From contig JBBQXF010000111.1 of the NCBI GenBank assembly GCA_038209965.1, forward strand, positions 1-15,594: 15,594 bases of DNA, read 5' to 3'. Both the position numbers and the translations under genes were made by a program. Under the pieces are notes generated by a model. The model had not been told where the DNA came from. It saw nothing but the letters and a program-made list of their open reading frames with translations, and searched no databases. This document shows, piece by piece, positions 1 to 9,100 of this stretch (the stretch's first letter is position 1; the number at the start of each line of letters is the position of its first letter). Source of the stretch: JALONO01 sp038209965 (GTDB lineage: Bacteria > Bacteroidota > Bacteroidia > Cytophagales > Thermoflexibacteraceae).

Positions 1-388
<388 letters not shown>

Positions 389-393
<5 letters not shown>

Positions 394-412
394 GCCCGGT
401 ACACCGCGGCGC
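389..412 (+). other. 23S-5S spacer hairpin
   Basis: GCGCCGC at 389-395 is an exact inverted repeat of GCGGCGC at 406-412, with a 10-base loop. It sits at or just past the end of mature 23S rRNA and has no U-tract, so it is not a terminator. It may belong to the processing stalk or be a local spacer structure. The 23S-5S spacer is only about 65 bases long and contains no tRNA gene. Confidence 0.35.
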
Positions 413-460
413 CGCCACCCAACCTTTCCCGACCGGTAAGTCATGGCCAACAAGACATTG

Positions 461-568
461 TTGGCGGTCATTGCGCGGGCGCGCACCCCTTCCCATTCCG
501 AACAGGGCAGTTAAGGCCCGCTGCGCCGATGGTACTGCGGTCAACGCGGGAGAGTAGGTCACCGCCAC
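461..568 (+). rRNA. 5S ribosomal RNA
   Basis: 5S rRNA of about 108 bases. The terminal helix I is visible: TTGGCGGT at 461-468 pairs with ACCGCCA at 561-567. Between them lie the conserved 5S signatures CCCATTCCGAACA (491-503) and GCGCCGATGGTACTGC (524-539), followed by GGGAGAGTAGGTC before the closing strand. The length and the CTTCCCATTCCGAACAG form are typical of Bacteroidota. It is co-transcribed with the 23S rRNA upstream and followed at once by a terminator. The ends may be off by a few bases. Confidence 0.95.
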
Positions 569-580
569 TTTACCATTATA

Positions 581-609
581 GGGGCCCCCACACCGGGGGC
601 CCCTTTTTT
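581..609 (+). terminator. rRNA operon intrinsic terminator
   Basis: GGGGCCCCC at 581-589 pairs perfectly with GGGGGCCCC at 595-603. The loop is five bases (ACACC) and six T residues follow at 604-609. This is a textbook Rho-independent terminator 13 bases after 5S rRNA, and it marks the end of the rRNA operon. Confidence 0.93.
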
Positions 610-984
610 GTGCCCCCAAAAATGCCCCCGCGGCCCCGCCCGCCCGCCCGGCATTCCCCGAGATTGGAATATCCACTTTGGCCCCAAGCTTGCCCTAGTT
701 TACTTATAATGTTGGTAGACTGGATAGGTTTATTAAAATTATGGATTGCTCGTTACTTTTGATCAATATGAACTCACATGTGGGATGATTGATTATCAGC
801 CTTTTGGGTGGATACAACTATTTTTCCTCAAATTAGTTGAATGAATACAATACGGATAACAAAATGCTACGGATCAGATAGCATAGAAGTTGCTTCTAGT
901 AGAGTAAAACCAAGTTGTTAATTGGCCCAAAAACAATCTTTAACTGATTGATTATTATAGCGTAAAAAATGCCAATTTACTACA
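610..984. other. Gene-free intergenic region between convergent units
   Basis: No supportable coding sequence, tRNA or known RNA family is seen here. The first ~55 bases are very C-rich (runs of CCCG/CCGC); the rest is clearly AT-rich compared with the flanking genes. It lies between the 5S terminator (+) and the argH terminator (-), so no promoter is needed for the flanking genes. An exact TAnnTTTG match (TACTTTTG, 754-761) occurs on the + strand, without a recognisable -33 TTTG at the usual distance. An 11-base word, TGATTGATTAT, occurs twice (786-796, 945-955). Confidence 0.6.
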
Positions 985-1013
985 GGCTCTTTTTTACGTA
1001 CTGCGAAAGAGCC
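985..1013. terminator. Secondary hairpin next to the argH terminator
   Basis: GGCTCTTT at 985-992 pairs exactly with AAAGAGCC at 1006-1013 around a 13-base loop. Its right arm shares two bases with the left arm of the larger hairpin at 1012-1056, so the two stems would be nearly coaxial or partly exclusive. Read on the - strand it is a second hairpin behind the main argH terminator. Its function is inferred only. Confidence 0.4.
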
Positions 1014-1056
1014 ATAAAAAAAGCTTTCAGTTGTTGACTGAAAGCTTTTTTTATGG
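1012..1056. terminator. Bidirectional intrinsic terminator (argH side)
   Basis: A perfect 20-bp inverted repeat: 1012-1031 pairs with 1037-1056 around a five-base loop (TGTTG). The core stem is AAGCTTTCAGT/ACTGAAAGCTT, flanked by an A-run on the left and a T-run on the right. It therefore yields a U-tract in both directions. It lies 18 bases after the argH stop codon and would also stop any + strand transcript entering from the intergenic region. Confidence 0.9.
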
Positions 1057-1074
1057 TTAGACAGGAACGTGGAT

Positions 1075-2403
1075 TCAATTTAGCAATTCATACATTTTAT
1101 CGGCTTGGTCAAAATGAAAGTCTTGCCAAACCATCGCCATTTTTTCACTGATTTGCGGATTGGCAAGATTGCCCAAACTACCCACATGTGTGTGATTCAA
1201 TGCTCGCTCGGGCGTAAACTCCCCTTTTTCGATTTCCATGCCCACTTGCCGATAAGCATCGCGAAAACTGACCCCGCTAAGTACAAGGTTATTCACTACT
1301 TCAACACTAAATAGGTACTTATACTTTGCGTCGTCAAGGATATTATCGCGAACAATAATATTCTCTAACATATAGGTGGTCATATCCATACAATTATTGA
1401 GATCGGCGAAAGCGGGTAAAAGATTTTCTTTGATCAATTGCAAATCTCGGTGATAGCCGGAGGTTAAGTTGGTCAGTAATAAGCTGATTTCATTGGGGAA
1501 TGCCTGAATCCGATTGCATTTTGCCCGGATCAATTCAAATACATCGGGGTTTTTCTTATGGGGCATAATGCTCGATCCTGTCGTAAATTCTTTGGGAAAA
1601 GTAAGAAAATCCATATTTTGGCTCATATAAAGGCACACATCGGCCGCCAATTTGCCAACGGTAGCGGCGATAGATGCAAGACCGAAAGCGGTAATTTTTT
1701 CAGTCTTTCCCCGCGTCATTTGCGCATAGACTGAGTTGAAGTTCAGCGTGCCAAATCCCAAAAGTTCAGTGGTGAGCAAGCGATCCAGTGGAAATGAAGA
1801 ACCGTAGCCGGCTGCTGAGCCCAGTGGGTTTTGATCGGCCACTTTATAGGCGGCTTGTAAGACCAGCATGTCATCTACCAAGCTTTCCGCGTAGGCCCCA
1901 AACCAGAGGCCAAAAGAAGAGGGCATGGCCAATTGGGTATGCGTATATCCGGGCAGCAGCACTTTTTTGTATTTCTCGCTCAATGAAATCAATAAATCAA
2001 ACAAGTTCCGACAATTAGCGGCAGTCTGCTGGATTTGGTGACGAATAAACAGTTTCAGATCGACCAAGACTTGATCGTTGCGAGAACGGCCACTGTGTAT
2101 TTTTTTCCCAATCTCGCCATACCTTTCGGTGAGCATCAGCTCAATTTGCGAGTGGACATCTTCAACACCCGGTTGGATACTAAAATCTCCCGCTTTGATC
2201 TCATGATAAATTTGTTGCAGGCCAGTTTGGATGATGGCCAATTCATCGGCGGTCAGTAGTTGAATGGAGGCAAGCATTCGGGTATGAGCCAAAGAACCCA
2301 ACACATCAAACTCTGCCAACCATAAATCAGACTCCTGATCTTTTCCTGTGGTGAATACTTCTACTTTACTCTTGATATTAAAATCTTTTTGCCAAAGTTT
2401 CAT
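1075..2403 (-). CDS. argH: Argininosuccinate lyase
   Basis: Cytoplasmic enzyme of the last step of arginine synthesis: it splits argininosuccinate into arginine and fumarate. It has 442 residues, close to the family length of about 440-460. It belongs to the fumarase/aspartase superfamily, and the hallmark blocks are visible: HSGRSRNDQ at 103-111, GYTHTQ at 152-157 with the catalytic-base histidine, NPLGSAAGYGSSF at 192-204, and the signature GSSIMPHKKNPD at 276-287 that holds the catalytic serine loop. The ATG at 2403 fits the usual N-terminus (MKLW). No Shine-Dalgarno is visible, as is common in this phylum. The gene starts seven bases after the stop of the biotin carrier gene, so the two are almost certainly co-transcribed. 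No other arginine gene is in the window. It ends at a strong bidirectional terminator. Confidence 0.96.
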   Translation of the reverse strand: MKLWQKDFNIKSKVEVFTTGKDQESDLWLAEFDVLGSLAHTRMLASIQLLTADELAIIQTGLQQIYHEIKAGDFSIQPGVEDVHSQIELMLTERYGEIGKKIHSGRSRNDQVLVDLKLFIRHQIQQTAANCRNLFDLLISLSEKYKKVLLPGYTHTQLAMPSSFGLWFGAYAESLVDDMLVLQAAYKVADQNPLGSAAGYGSSFPLDRLLTTELLGFGTLNFNSVYAQMTRGKTEKITAFGLASIAATVGKLAADVCLYMSQNMDFLTFPKEFTTGSSIMPHKKNPDVFELIRAKCNRIQAFPNEISLLLTNLTSGYHRDLQLIKENLLPAFADLNNCMDMTTYMLENIIVRDNILDDAKYKYLFSVEVVNNLVLSGVSFRDAYRQVGMEIEKGEFTPERALNHTHVGSLGNLANPQISEKMAMVWQDFHFDQADKMYELLN

Positions 2404-2410
2404 ATAATAC

Positions 2411-2917
2411 TTACGCGAATATGATTAGTACGTGATTTTTTTCCACATTATTGCCCGGTGCGATCTTAATGGATTTGATGGTGACATCATTGGGAGCTTT
2501 CAATACGTTTTCCATCTTCATGGCTTCCAAAATTAGGACGACCTCTCCTTTTTTGACCGCATCGCCTTCCTTTACCATGATGCTTAATATTTTGCCGGGC
2601 ATAGGGGCTTTTAGGTCATTGGCTTTGGCTTTGGTGATTTTACTCATCCCTAGTTGCTCAAGCAATAGGTCGCTGCGATCACGAACATTGAGATGGTAAT
2701 CTTGGTTGTTTATTTTTACGACAAAAATCTTGTTTTCATGGTCGGCCTTGACTATCTCAGCGTTGTACGATTTAGAATCGTGTAGGATGTGGTAACTATT
2801 GGGGCCAGTTTTTACCAAATCCCAATCCATCGCCTGCCCATTCACCACTAGGGGCTGCCCGGTTGCTGTTTGTTCGATCTCAAACCCGGGGCCTTGTTCG
2901 ACCTGAATTTTTAGCAT
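2411..2917 (-). CDS. Biotin carboxyl carrier protein subunit of an acyl-CoA carboxylase
   Basis: A 168-residue protein with a C-terminal biotinyl/lipoyl domain (about 100-168). The biotin attachment site is the classic EAMKMEN motif at 131-137, with the acceptor lysine at 134, preceded by KAPMPGKI at 103-110. Residues 1-95 form a less conserved N-terminal region of the kind seen in stand-alone carrier subunits of acetyl- or propionyl-CoA carboxylases. It would carry CO2 on biotin between a biotin carboxylase and a carboxyltransferase subunit. Neither partner gene is next to it: upstream is a divergent protease and downstream is argH. Whether it serves acetyl-CoA, propionyl-CoA or another carboxylase cannot be decided here. 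The ATG at 2917 is the only good start. Confidence 0.9.
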   Translation of the reverse strand: MLKIQVEQGPGFEIEQTATGQPLVVNGQAMDWDLVKTGPNSYHILHDSKSYNAEIVKADHENKIFVVKINNQDYHLNVRDRSDLLLEQLGMSKITKAKANDLKAPMPGKILSIMVKEGDAVKKGEVVLILEAMKMENVLKAPNDVTIKSIKIAPGNNVEKNHVLIIFA

Positions 2918-2930
2918 TTGTGAAGCGGTT

Positions 2931-2938
2931 TAGTTTTG
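2931..2938 (+). promoter_or_regulatory. Possible -7 element upstream of the S8 protease
   Basis: TAGTTTTG matches the Bacteroidota -7 consensus TAnnTTTG and lies 80 bases before the protease ATG, in the 101-base divergent gap. I see no TTTG at the usual 17-23 base distance upstream, so it may be a chance match; several such 8-mers are expected in a window this size. Confidence 0.25.
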
Positions 2939-3018
2939 TAAAACACTCAATCAGTTCTGTGAATTAAAGAAATTTAGGTTAAATTTAATGGACTTTTTGA
3001 TTCCAACCCCGAAATAAA

Positions 3019-4557
3019 ATGAAAGTGATCTTTTTATGGGTTTTTTCCCTCTTGTCCTGCATCGATGTGATTGCCCAAACCACCAAGTGTTGGGTGTACT
3101 TGAGCGACAAGCCCACAGACGAGTACGATTATCGCAAACATTTGAGCAATAAAACCATCCAAAATCGTCTCAATTTTGGTTTGCCGCTGACTCAATTTAC
3201 TGATATTCCGCTTTCGCCCATTTACTTGCAGGATCTAGCCAAGCAGGGTGTGGGGTTGATCAACCAGTCAAAGTGGCTGAATGCGGTGACTGCCATGCTT
3301 ACAGTCGGGCAGGTGGAGATGCTAAAAAAGATGCCTTACATCAAAGCGGTAGTGCCGATGGACAGACGGGTGAAAATATTGGCTTTTCGAAACACGCCTC
3401 TTGAACTTGGCAGTGCATTGGCCCAAATCGGGGCGACGGCTTTGGTAGAAAAAGGACTGACTGGCGAGGGGATTGATATTGGAGTGATTGATGCGGGGTT
3501 TTTGGGGGCCAAGGACAATGACTACTTGGCGCATTTATTCGTCGAGAAGCGAATTCTGGGCACCAAAGATTTGCTCAGCCCGAATAAGGCTGATTTTTTC
3601 TATGGGCGGGAAACTTCATCGGACGATCATGGCAATACGGTTTTGCAGATGATCACTGGATACGATGAGCAAAAAATGCAGTACGGATTGGCAACAAAAG
3701 CCAATTTCTATTTGGCCCGGACCGATCACGGCGATCGGGAGTTTCGGGCGGAGGAGGATTACTGGGTGGCTTCAATGGAGTGGATGGACAGTTTGGGGGT
3801 GAGATTGATCAATACCTCGCTGGGTTATGCCAACGGCTTTGACGATCCGAAGGACAACTATCAGCCGGCCCAGATGGATGGCAAAACCAGTGTGATCAGC
3901 CAAGCGGCCCAGATTGCGTATGACCAAAAAGGGATTTTGTTGGTGGTATCAGCGGGCAATGAGGGATCGGAAGTCGATTGGCAAGTGGTATCGGCACCGG
4001 CAGATGCGCCGGGGGTTATATCGGTGGGGGCGGTTAGCAATAGTGGCCTCAAAGCCTATTACAGCAGCACTGGCCCGGAAAACCTGCCCTATCTCAAACC
4101 CAATGTTGCTTGTATGGTGCAAGTGCAGGCGGGGACTTCATTTTCGGCCCCCGTGATCACCGGCTTAGCCGCTTGCTTGATGCAGAATGGCCCTCGGGTA
4201 TCGAGCAAGGAAATTTTCCAGATTATTGAACGGAGTGGGGGATTGTATCCTTATGGCAATAATTTTATTGGGTACGGTACCCCCCAGGCAGCGGTGGCAC
4301 TGCAATTAATGGAAGGTGACAGCTTGGCCTACCAAACGGGAAAAGTAGTGGTGAAAGCTACCAACAAGTATCAGATTAAACAAAAAATTGATAAAAAAAC
4401 AAACGTAGTGGCTTTTCACAAGAAAAACTCGACCTGTGTGTTGACTCAAGAAATTATCGTGGTAATGAAGGGTAAATATGTAATCAGCCGCAAAAAACAA
4501 GCTGTGCAGACCACGGTAGTGTATGGTAAGAATGTGATCGAGATCCTGTGGCAATAA
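3019..4557 (+). CDS. Secreted subtilisin-like serine protease (peptidase S8)
   Basis: A 512-residue secreted endopeptidase. Residues 1-20 are a signal peptide: Lys2, a hydrophobic core, and a likely cut near IAQ. Residues ~22-115 resemble the pro-region of Bacteroidota S8 proteases (WVYLSDK, then INQSKWLNAV at 81-90). The catalytic domain spans ~125-430: Asp158 in GVIDAGF, His204 in DDHGNTV, oxyanion Asn313 in SAGNEG, and Ser374 in GTSFSAP, so the triad is complete. The last 72 residues contain 14 lysines and show no T9SS sorting motif, and the DNA there is AT-rich compared with the catalytic part. The gene is the only + strand gene before 12.7 kb. It is divergent from the biotin carrier gene and convergent with the nucleotidase gene, leaving 20 bases between stop codons. 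Its substrate is unknown. Confidence 0.93.
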   Translation: MKVIFLWVFSLLSCIDVIAQTTKCWVYLSDKPTDEYDYRKHLSNKTIQNRLNFGLPLTQFTDIPLSPIYLQDLAKQGVGLINQSKWLNAVTAMLTVGQVEMLKKMPYIKAVVPMDRRVKILAFRNTPLELGSALAQIGATALVEKGLTGEGIDIGVIDAGFLGAKDNDYLAHLFVEKRILGTKDLLSPNKADFFYGRETSSDDHGNTVLQMITGYDEQKMQYGLATKANFYLARTDHGDREFRAEEDYWVASMEWMDSLGVRLINTSLGYANGFDDPKDNYQPAQMDGKTSVISQAAQIAYDQKGILLVVSAGNEGSEVDWQVVSAPADAPGVISVGAVSNSGLKAYYSSTGPENLPYLKPNVACMVQVQAGTSFSAPVITGLAACLMQNGPRVSSKEIFQIIERSGGLYPYGNNFIGYGTPQAAVALQLMEGDSLAYQTGKVVVKATNKYQIKQKIDKKTNVVAFHKKNSTCVLTQEIIVVMKGKYVISRKKQAVQTTVVYGKNVIEILWQ

Positions 4558-4577
4558 ACTAAAGTCTGCCAATGCCT

Positions 4578-6062
4578 TTACTTTTTTAGGGCATTGAGAT
4601 ACGCGATCAGGGCTTTGCGTATGTCGTAGCGCAGGTCGCTTGCCCCGGTGGGCAGTTCCATTTTCTTTACTCCCGGATTGCTGGGCGCGAGAAAGTCCAT
4701 ATTGAATTCTTTGCCCGTCATTAAAAAATCGGTGGTTGCGATGGTGTAAGTTCGCGCAACATCGATCGGTTGCCCATTGATTTGCCATGCATCAACTGAC
4801 TGGCTGACCTGCTGGGTGTGCAAGTAGCCGCCTTTGCCCCGATTGGCCAGTCCGGCTTCCAAGATCTGTTGTAACAATGCTCCGGTGAGGGTCACTTTTA
4901 CCAAACTCCCGCCAAAGGGCAAGATTCGGACGATGTCATATTGGGTGATATTACCGCTGAGTTTGTCATCCACCCGGATGGAGCCACTATTGTAAATGAC
5001 CGCATCAACGCCAGGGCTGGCCGCCAAGAAGGCTTTGCCAATGATGTCGGTCAGGTTGGTGGGCTGGTTGCGGATGCTTTTCTCAAGGCCATCCCACGGC
5101 TCCGTGGTGGAGTAAACCACTTGGTTGGGGTCAAAACCTTGTTCAGCAAAACTTTTATTGGCAATCTGTACCCATTTTTGAACGATTTGGGCAGTTTTGG
5201 GTTCTTCGGCAATGGTTGGCCCAATGGGCATCAGTTCTGATCGGATGTTGAGCCGACGGTTTTTTGGGTTAAATTTCAAGCGGTGCACATAAACAGTTTT
5301 AGCGTTGGCATCAGCCTTGAAAATGAGGGTGTTGCCCACTTGGTGTTTCATGTTTTCGTGGTCGTGCCCACCAATGATCAATTTAAGGCCGGGCAGTTGC
5401 TTGGCCAGTTCGATGTCCTGTTCAATTTCCAAGTGCGTCAGGGCAATCACAAAATCGGTTTGCGGGGCCAATAATTGGTATTCCCGAGCTGCCGCCGCGT
5501 AAAAATCTTCAAATACCACATGGGCTTTATTGACCGGTAAGCAAACGGCCAACACCCCGATTTTAGCCTTGGCTGTTTGGAGGATGACCGATTTGGCCAG
5601 CGGGGTGCGTTGGCCCTGTCGTTCTTGGTAAAAAGCCTCGGTGCTGGTACTGGTGCGGTGTTGTAGGTTGGCAATGATCCAAGGGAAGGTGGATTCGTTG
5701 AGCCGGGCCTGAAGATCGGCCTCGTCAATGTCAAACTCGTGGTTGCCAAAGGTGGCATAGTCGATGCCGGCGGCATTCATGACCTCAATCATTTGACGGC
5801 CAGCGATCCGCTTGCCCTCAAAACGCAGTGTACCCAATACCGAAGGGCTGACAAAATCACCAGCGTGCAAAAAATAAGTATCAGGGTTTTTGGCTTTTAG
5901 TTCGCGGTGGACGCTGGCCACGCGGGCCATTCCGCCCACTGCCCCGTTGGCCAGTGGGGTAATTTCATACACATCGTTAATGGCCAAGATGGTGGTTTCT
6001 TGGGTGGTCCGGCAGGCAACCAGCAGGAGCAAAAAGAACAATAAGTAAGAATGAGAGCGCAT
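4578..6062 (-). CDS. Lipoprotein bifunctional metallophosphatase/5'-nucleotidase (UshA family)
   Basis: A 494-residue envelope phosphohydrolase expected to remove phosphate from nucleotides or related compounds outside the cytoplasm. I place the start at the ATG at 6062, because it opens a clean lipoprotein signal (LLLLVAC, lipid-modified Cys17); the longer frame to 6107 runs into the upstream terminator. The N-terminal calcineurin-like metallophosphatase domain has IND at 28-30, AGDF at 67-70, GNHEFD at 106-111, THLE at 209-212 and GGHDHE at 231-236. The C-terminal 5'-nucleotidase domain (~310-480) has NSGSIR at 358-363 and ILPFGG at 380-385. The usual NDxH metal motif reads ND-V-Y, which is known in a subfamily. 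Both domains are fused in one chain. The gene has its own short leader downstream of a 45-base palindromic terminator. Substrate specificity cannot be predicted. Confidence 0.9.
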   Translation of the reverse strand: MRSHSYLLFFLLLLVACRTTQETTILAINDVYEITPLANGAVGGMARVASVHRELKAKNPDTYFLHAGDFVSPSVLGTLRFEGKRIAGRQMIEVMNAAGIDYATFGNHEFDIDEADLQARLNESTFPWIIANLQHRTSTSTEAFYQERQGQRTPLAKSVILQTAKAKIGVLAVCLPVNKAHVVFEDFYAAAAREYQLLAPQTDFVIALTHLEIEQDIELAKQLPGLKLIIGGHDHENMKHQVGNTLIFKADANAKTVYVHRLKFNPKNRRLNIRSELMPIGPTIAEEPKTAQIVQKWVQIANKSFAEQGFDPNQVVYSTTEPWDGLEKSIRNQPTNLTDIIGKAFLAASPGVDAVIYNSGSIRVDDKLSGNITQYDIVRILPFGGSLVKVTLTGALLQQILEAGLANRGKGGYLHTQQVSQSVDAWQINGQPIDVARTYTIATTDFLMTGKEFNMDFLAPSNPGVKKMELPTGASDLRYDIRKALIAYLNALKK

Positions 6063-6104
6063 GGGAATTGGTTTTGTCAATGTCAAAGCGAAGATAGGTG
6101 GTAA

Positions 6105-6149
6105 CAAAGAAAAGGGGAAATCATCAGTGATGATTTCCCCTTTTCTTTG
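6105..6149 (-). terminator. 22-bp near-perfect palindrome, terminator of the DUF2723 gene
   Basis: Bases 6105-6126 are exactly complementary to 6128-6149, with a single central base (6127). In RNA the loop would open to about 3-7 bases around CATCAGTGATG. The stem contains a GGGGAAA/TTTCCCC block followed on the - strand by CCCCTTTTCTTTG, a pyrimidine-rich tail that can act as a U-tract. It lies 21 bases after the DUF2723 stop codon and 42 bases before the next ATG, separating the two genes. Confidence 0.8.
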
Positions 6150-6170
6150 TTGGGTGAAGACGGCAAGCCG

Positions 6171-9100
6171 CTATTGTACTGCTGGATAGTATTTTTCCAA
6201 TACAGCGTTGAAATGGCTGGCTCGTTCCTTATTGAACTTGAGCCGGGCCTCCGCTTCATTGATTTTTTTGGTATCCCCTTCTTGGTTAATTTGGGGTGTT
6301 TGGCGCAATTGGGTAATCGTTTCTTGTTCCCGGGTGGCCAAGCTGGTGTAAATGTCTTGCAGTTGGTTGACCGTGTAGAGCCAAAGCTGGGCACGGTCGG
6401 CATAACTGTAATTGATTAATTTGTTGTCCACCACGAACTTAAGGTTGTCCTCGGCCCGCTTGCCCATTGTTTCGGCTATTTGCTTGGCTTTTTCAGTTTC
6501 GCCCAAAAAATAGTACAACCGAACATACTGCGGCATATAATAGTCATAGGCGATGCTAGCGTCAGGAATGCTTTTGAGACTATAGTCCAACACTTCTTTG
6601 GCTTTTTGGTCATTGCCATCCTCGTAGAACTGGAGGGCCAACCGGAAGAAGGCATTGCGCTCATTGGCGGCAAATTTGCGATATTCCTCGTCATGGTAAA
6701 CATTGGGATTGTCGAATCCCCGAAATTGGAATTTCTTCAAATTTTCGTCCATCACGGTAGTGCTCACTTCGCCCATGCCACCTTGGCCCCGCGCCCGAAC
6801 GGGCAGCAGGCGGTAGGCCATGCCTTCCATGAACAGGTAATCCCGCACGTCGATGGCGGTAGTAGCGGCCGAGGTGTTGTTGAAATAAATGGGCCGGTCC
6901 CAATTGAAATTGGCAATGAGATCCAAGATCATCAAATCGCTCTTGTAGAAGGTCGATGAGCCTTTGCGCAGCCCGAAGGTCAATTGTTTGAGCACTCGGC
7001 TTTCCATTCCCTTGGGGATAATGCCTTTGGCGATCACTCCCGCACTGTCAACTGGGACGGTGAACAACCGCGAAGGCGAGATGGTCAACATCTCATTGTC
7101 GCCATAGGGCCGCATAATGGCCGGATTGTTGGTTTTGACATAGCCCAAATATTTTTTCAAGTTGAGGGCGCGGTCTTCATTGGCTTGGGGATCGATATAA
7201 ACGACATCATTTTTTCCCGATTTGTAGTTTTCCCACTCGAGCGAGAAAGGCAGCGGCTCGGATTCATACACTTTGCGGCGCATCTGGTCAATGTACCAGT
7301 CGGTGTTGAAATAACTCAACACGATTACGCGGACATCGGTGCGGAACCCTTCCACCTCCTGCACATACCAGAGCGGGAAGGTGTCATTGTCGCCCCCGGT
7401 GAACAGGATGGCATTGGGGGCACAACTGGCCAAGGTATTGCGGGCTTGATCCACTGAGTGGAACCGTCCGTGGCGGTTGTGGTTGTCCCAGCCTTTGACA
7501 CCCATGAGCAGCGGCACAATGGCACAAAGGGCGGCGGCAATAATCGGGCGGGCCACCGCGCTTTTTACCAACTTTTTGAGGGCATCGGCCACGGCGATCA
7601 CTCCCAAACCGATCCAGATGGCAAAGGCATAGTAAGAACCCACATAGATGTAGTCACGCTCGCGTGGCTCGGTGGGAGGGGAGTTCATGTACACCACCAG
7701 CGCAACCCCAGTCAACACAAACAACATTCCCACGAAGGAGAACCCCTTTTCGTCCTTTTTCAATTGGTAGAACATCCCGATCAAACCCAAAATAAGCGGC
7801 AACATGTAGAAATTGTCGCGGGCGCGGTTTTTGCCAATTTCCTCGGGGGCATCGCTCGGGGACCAGGGGAGCAGCCAGGCCGCTTCTTTGTCGTCACCAT
7901 CGCGCCCCGCAAAATTCCAAAGGAAGTAGCGGAAATACATGTGGCCCATTTGGTAGGTGAACAAGAACTTAAGGTTGTCACCCATGCCGGGGCGGTAGTC
8001 TTTATCTTGGGGCAAATTGAGCCAGCTTTGGTAGAGTTTGGCGTGGTCATCGGTCTGGCTGTAAATCCGGGGCAAAAGCATATTGTCCTTGTAAGCCATC
8101 GTCATTTTGATGTCGTAGCTTTCGTAGCGGTTTTTGCCCTTGCGAAAGACCGAGTCACCATAGACCGTTTCCAGCCGCTCCGATTTGAAAGTCCGGCCAA
8201 AAAACAAGGGGCGGTCGCCGTATTGTTCGCGTCGCAAGTAGGACACAAAGCTGATGATATCTTCGGGGTTGTTTTCGTCAATGGGCGGGTTGGCGTTGGA
8301 TCGGATCAAGATCAATGAATAAGAGGAATATCCGATCAAGATAAACACCAAGCTCATCAACGCAGTATGCAAAATGGTTTTGCCGTGATCGAGCGAATAG
8401 CGGATGCCATAAACCAGACCGCCAAGGCACAGGGCGATGAACAGAATGATGCCCGAGCCAAAAGGTAGGCCAAACGAGTTGACAAACATGACCTCCAGTT
8501 TGCCCGCCAAAGTGGGCAGGCCGGGGATGATGCCCTCCATGATGACGGCAATGATCACCAAACTCATGAGCAAAGTGGCCACAATGCCGAGGAAAGTGGG
8601 GGTTTTGTACTTCTTGAAATAATAGACCAGGCCCATGGCTGGCAGCGTGACCAAGTTGAGCAAGTGAACCCCAATGGACAAGCCCATCATATAGGCAATG
8701 AGCAACAGCCACTTGTTTTCGTCGACTGCATCCTCGAGGGTTTCCCACTTGAGCATGGCCCAGACCACAAAGGCAGTGAAGAACGAGGACATGCCATATA
8801 CTTCGGCTTCGGCGGCCGAAAACCAGAACGAATCCGAGAAAGTGTAAGCCAAAGATCCGATGGTGCTGGCCCCGAGCAGGGTCAATTGTTGGGCCAAAGA
8901 ATAGGTGCCATCAGTTGCTTCCGGCGGGCCCACGAGCTTGCGGCCCAGCAATGTGATGGACCAAAACATGAATAGGATGGTGAAACTACTGGACAGTACC
9001 GACACCATGTTGACCCAATAACCCACTTGCAAGCCATCGCCCATGGCAAGCATGGAAAATAAACGACCGACCAACAAGAAAAGCGGTGCGCCGGGCGGGT

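Noticed and set aside
394..460. Search for a tRNA in the 23S-5S spacer
   Set aside because: The spacer is about 65 bases, shorter than a tRNA, and lacks the T-loop and anticodon patterns.
786..955. Direct repeat TGATTGATTAT at 786-796 and 945-955
   Set aside because: Eleven bases of low-complexity AT-rich sequence; no further copies or flanking structure suggest an attachment site or mobile element.
4570..4596. Hairpin CAATGCC/GGCATTG across the ends of the protease and nucleotidase genes
   Set aside because: Only a 7-bp stem with a 13-base loop that includes the nucleotidase stop codon, and no T-run follows in either direction; not called a terminator.
6063..6107. Longer start of the nucleotidase at 6107
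   Set aside because: It would begin inside the palindromic terminator and place 15 extra residues before a clean lipoprotein signal.
7458..8318. Long antisense frame (286 codons) inside the DUF2723 gene
   Set aside because: Shadow of a GC-rich gene: the opposite strand encodes conserved family blocks, and the product is His/Gly/Val-rich as is typical of antisense frames.
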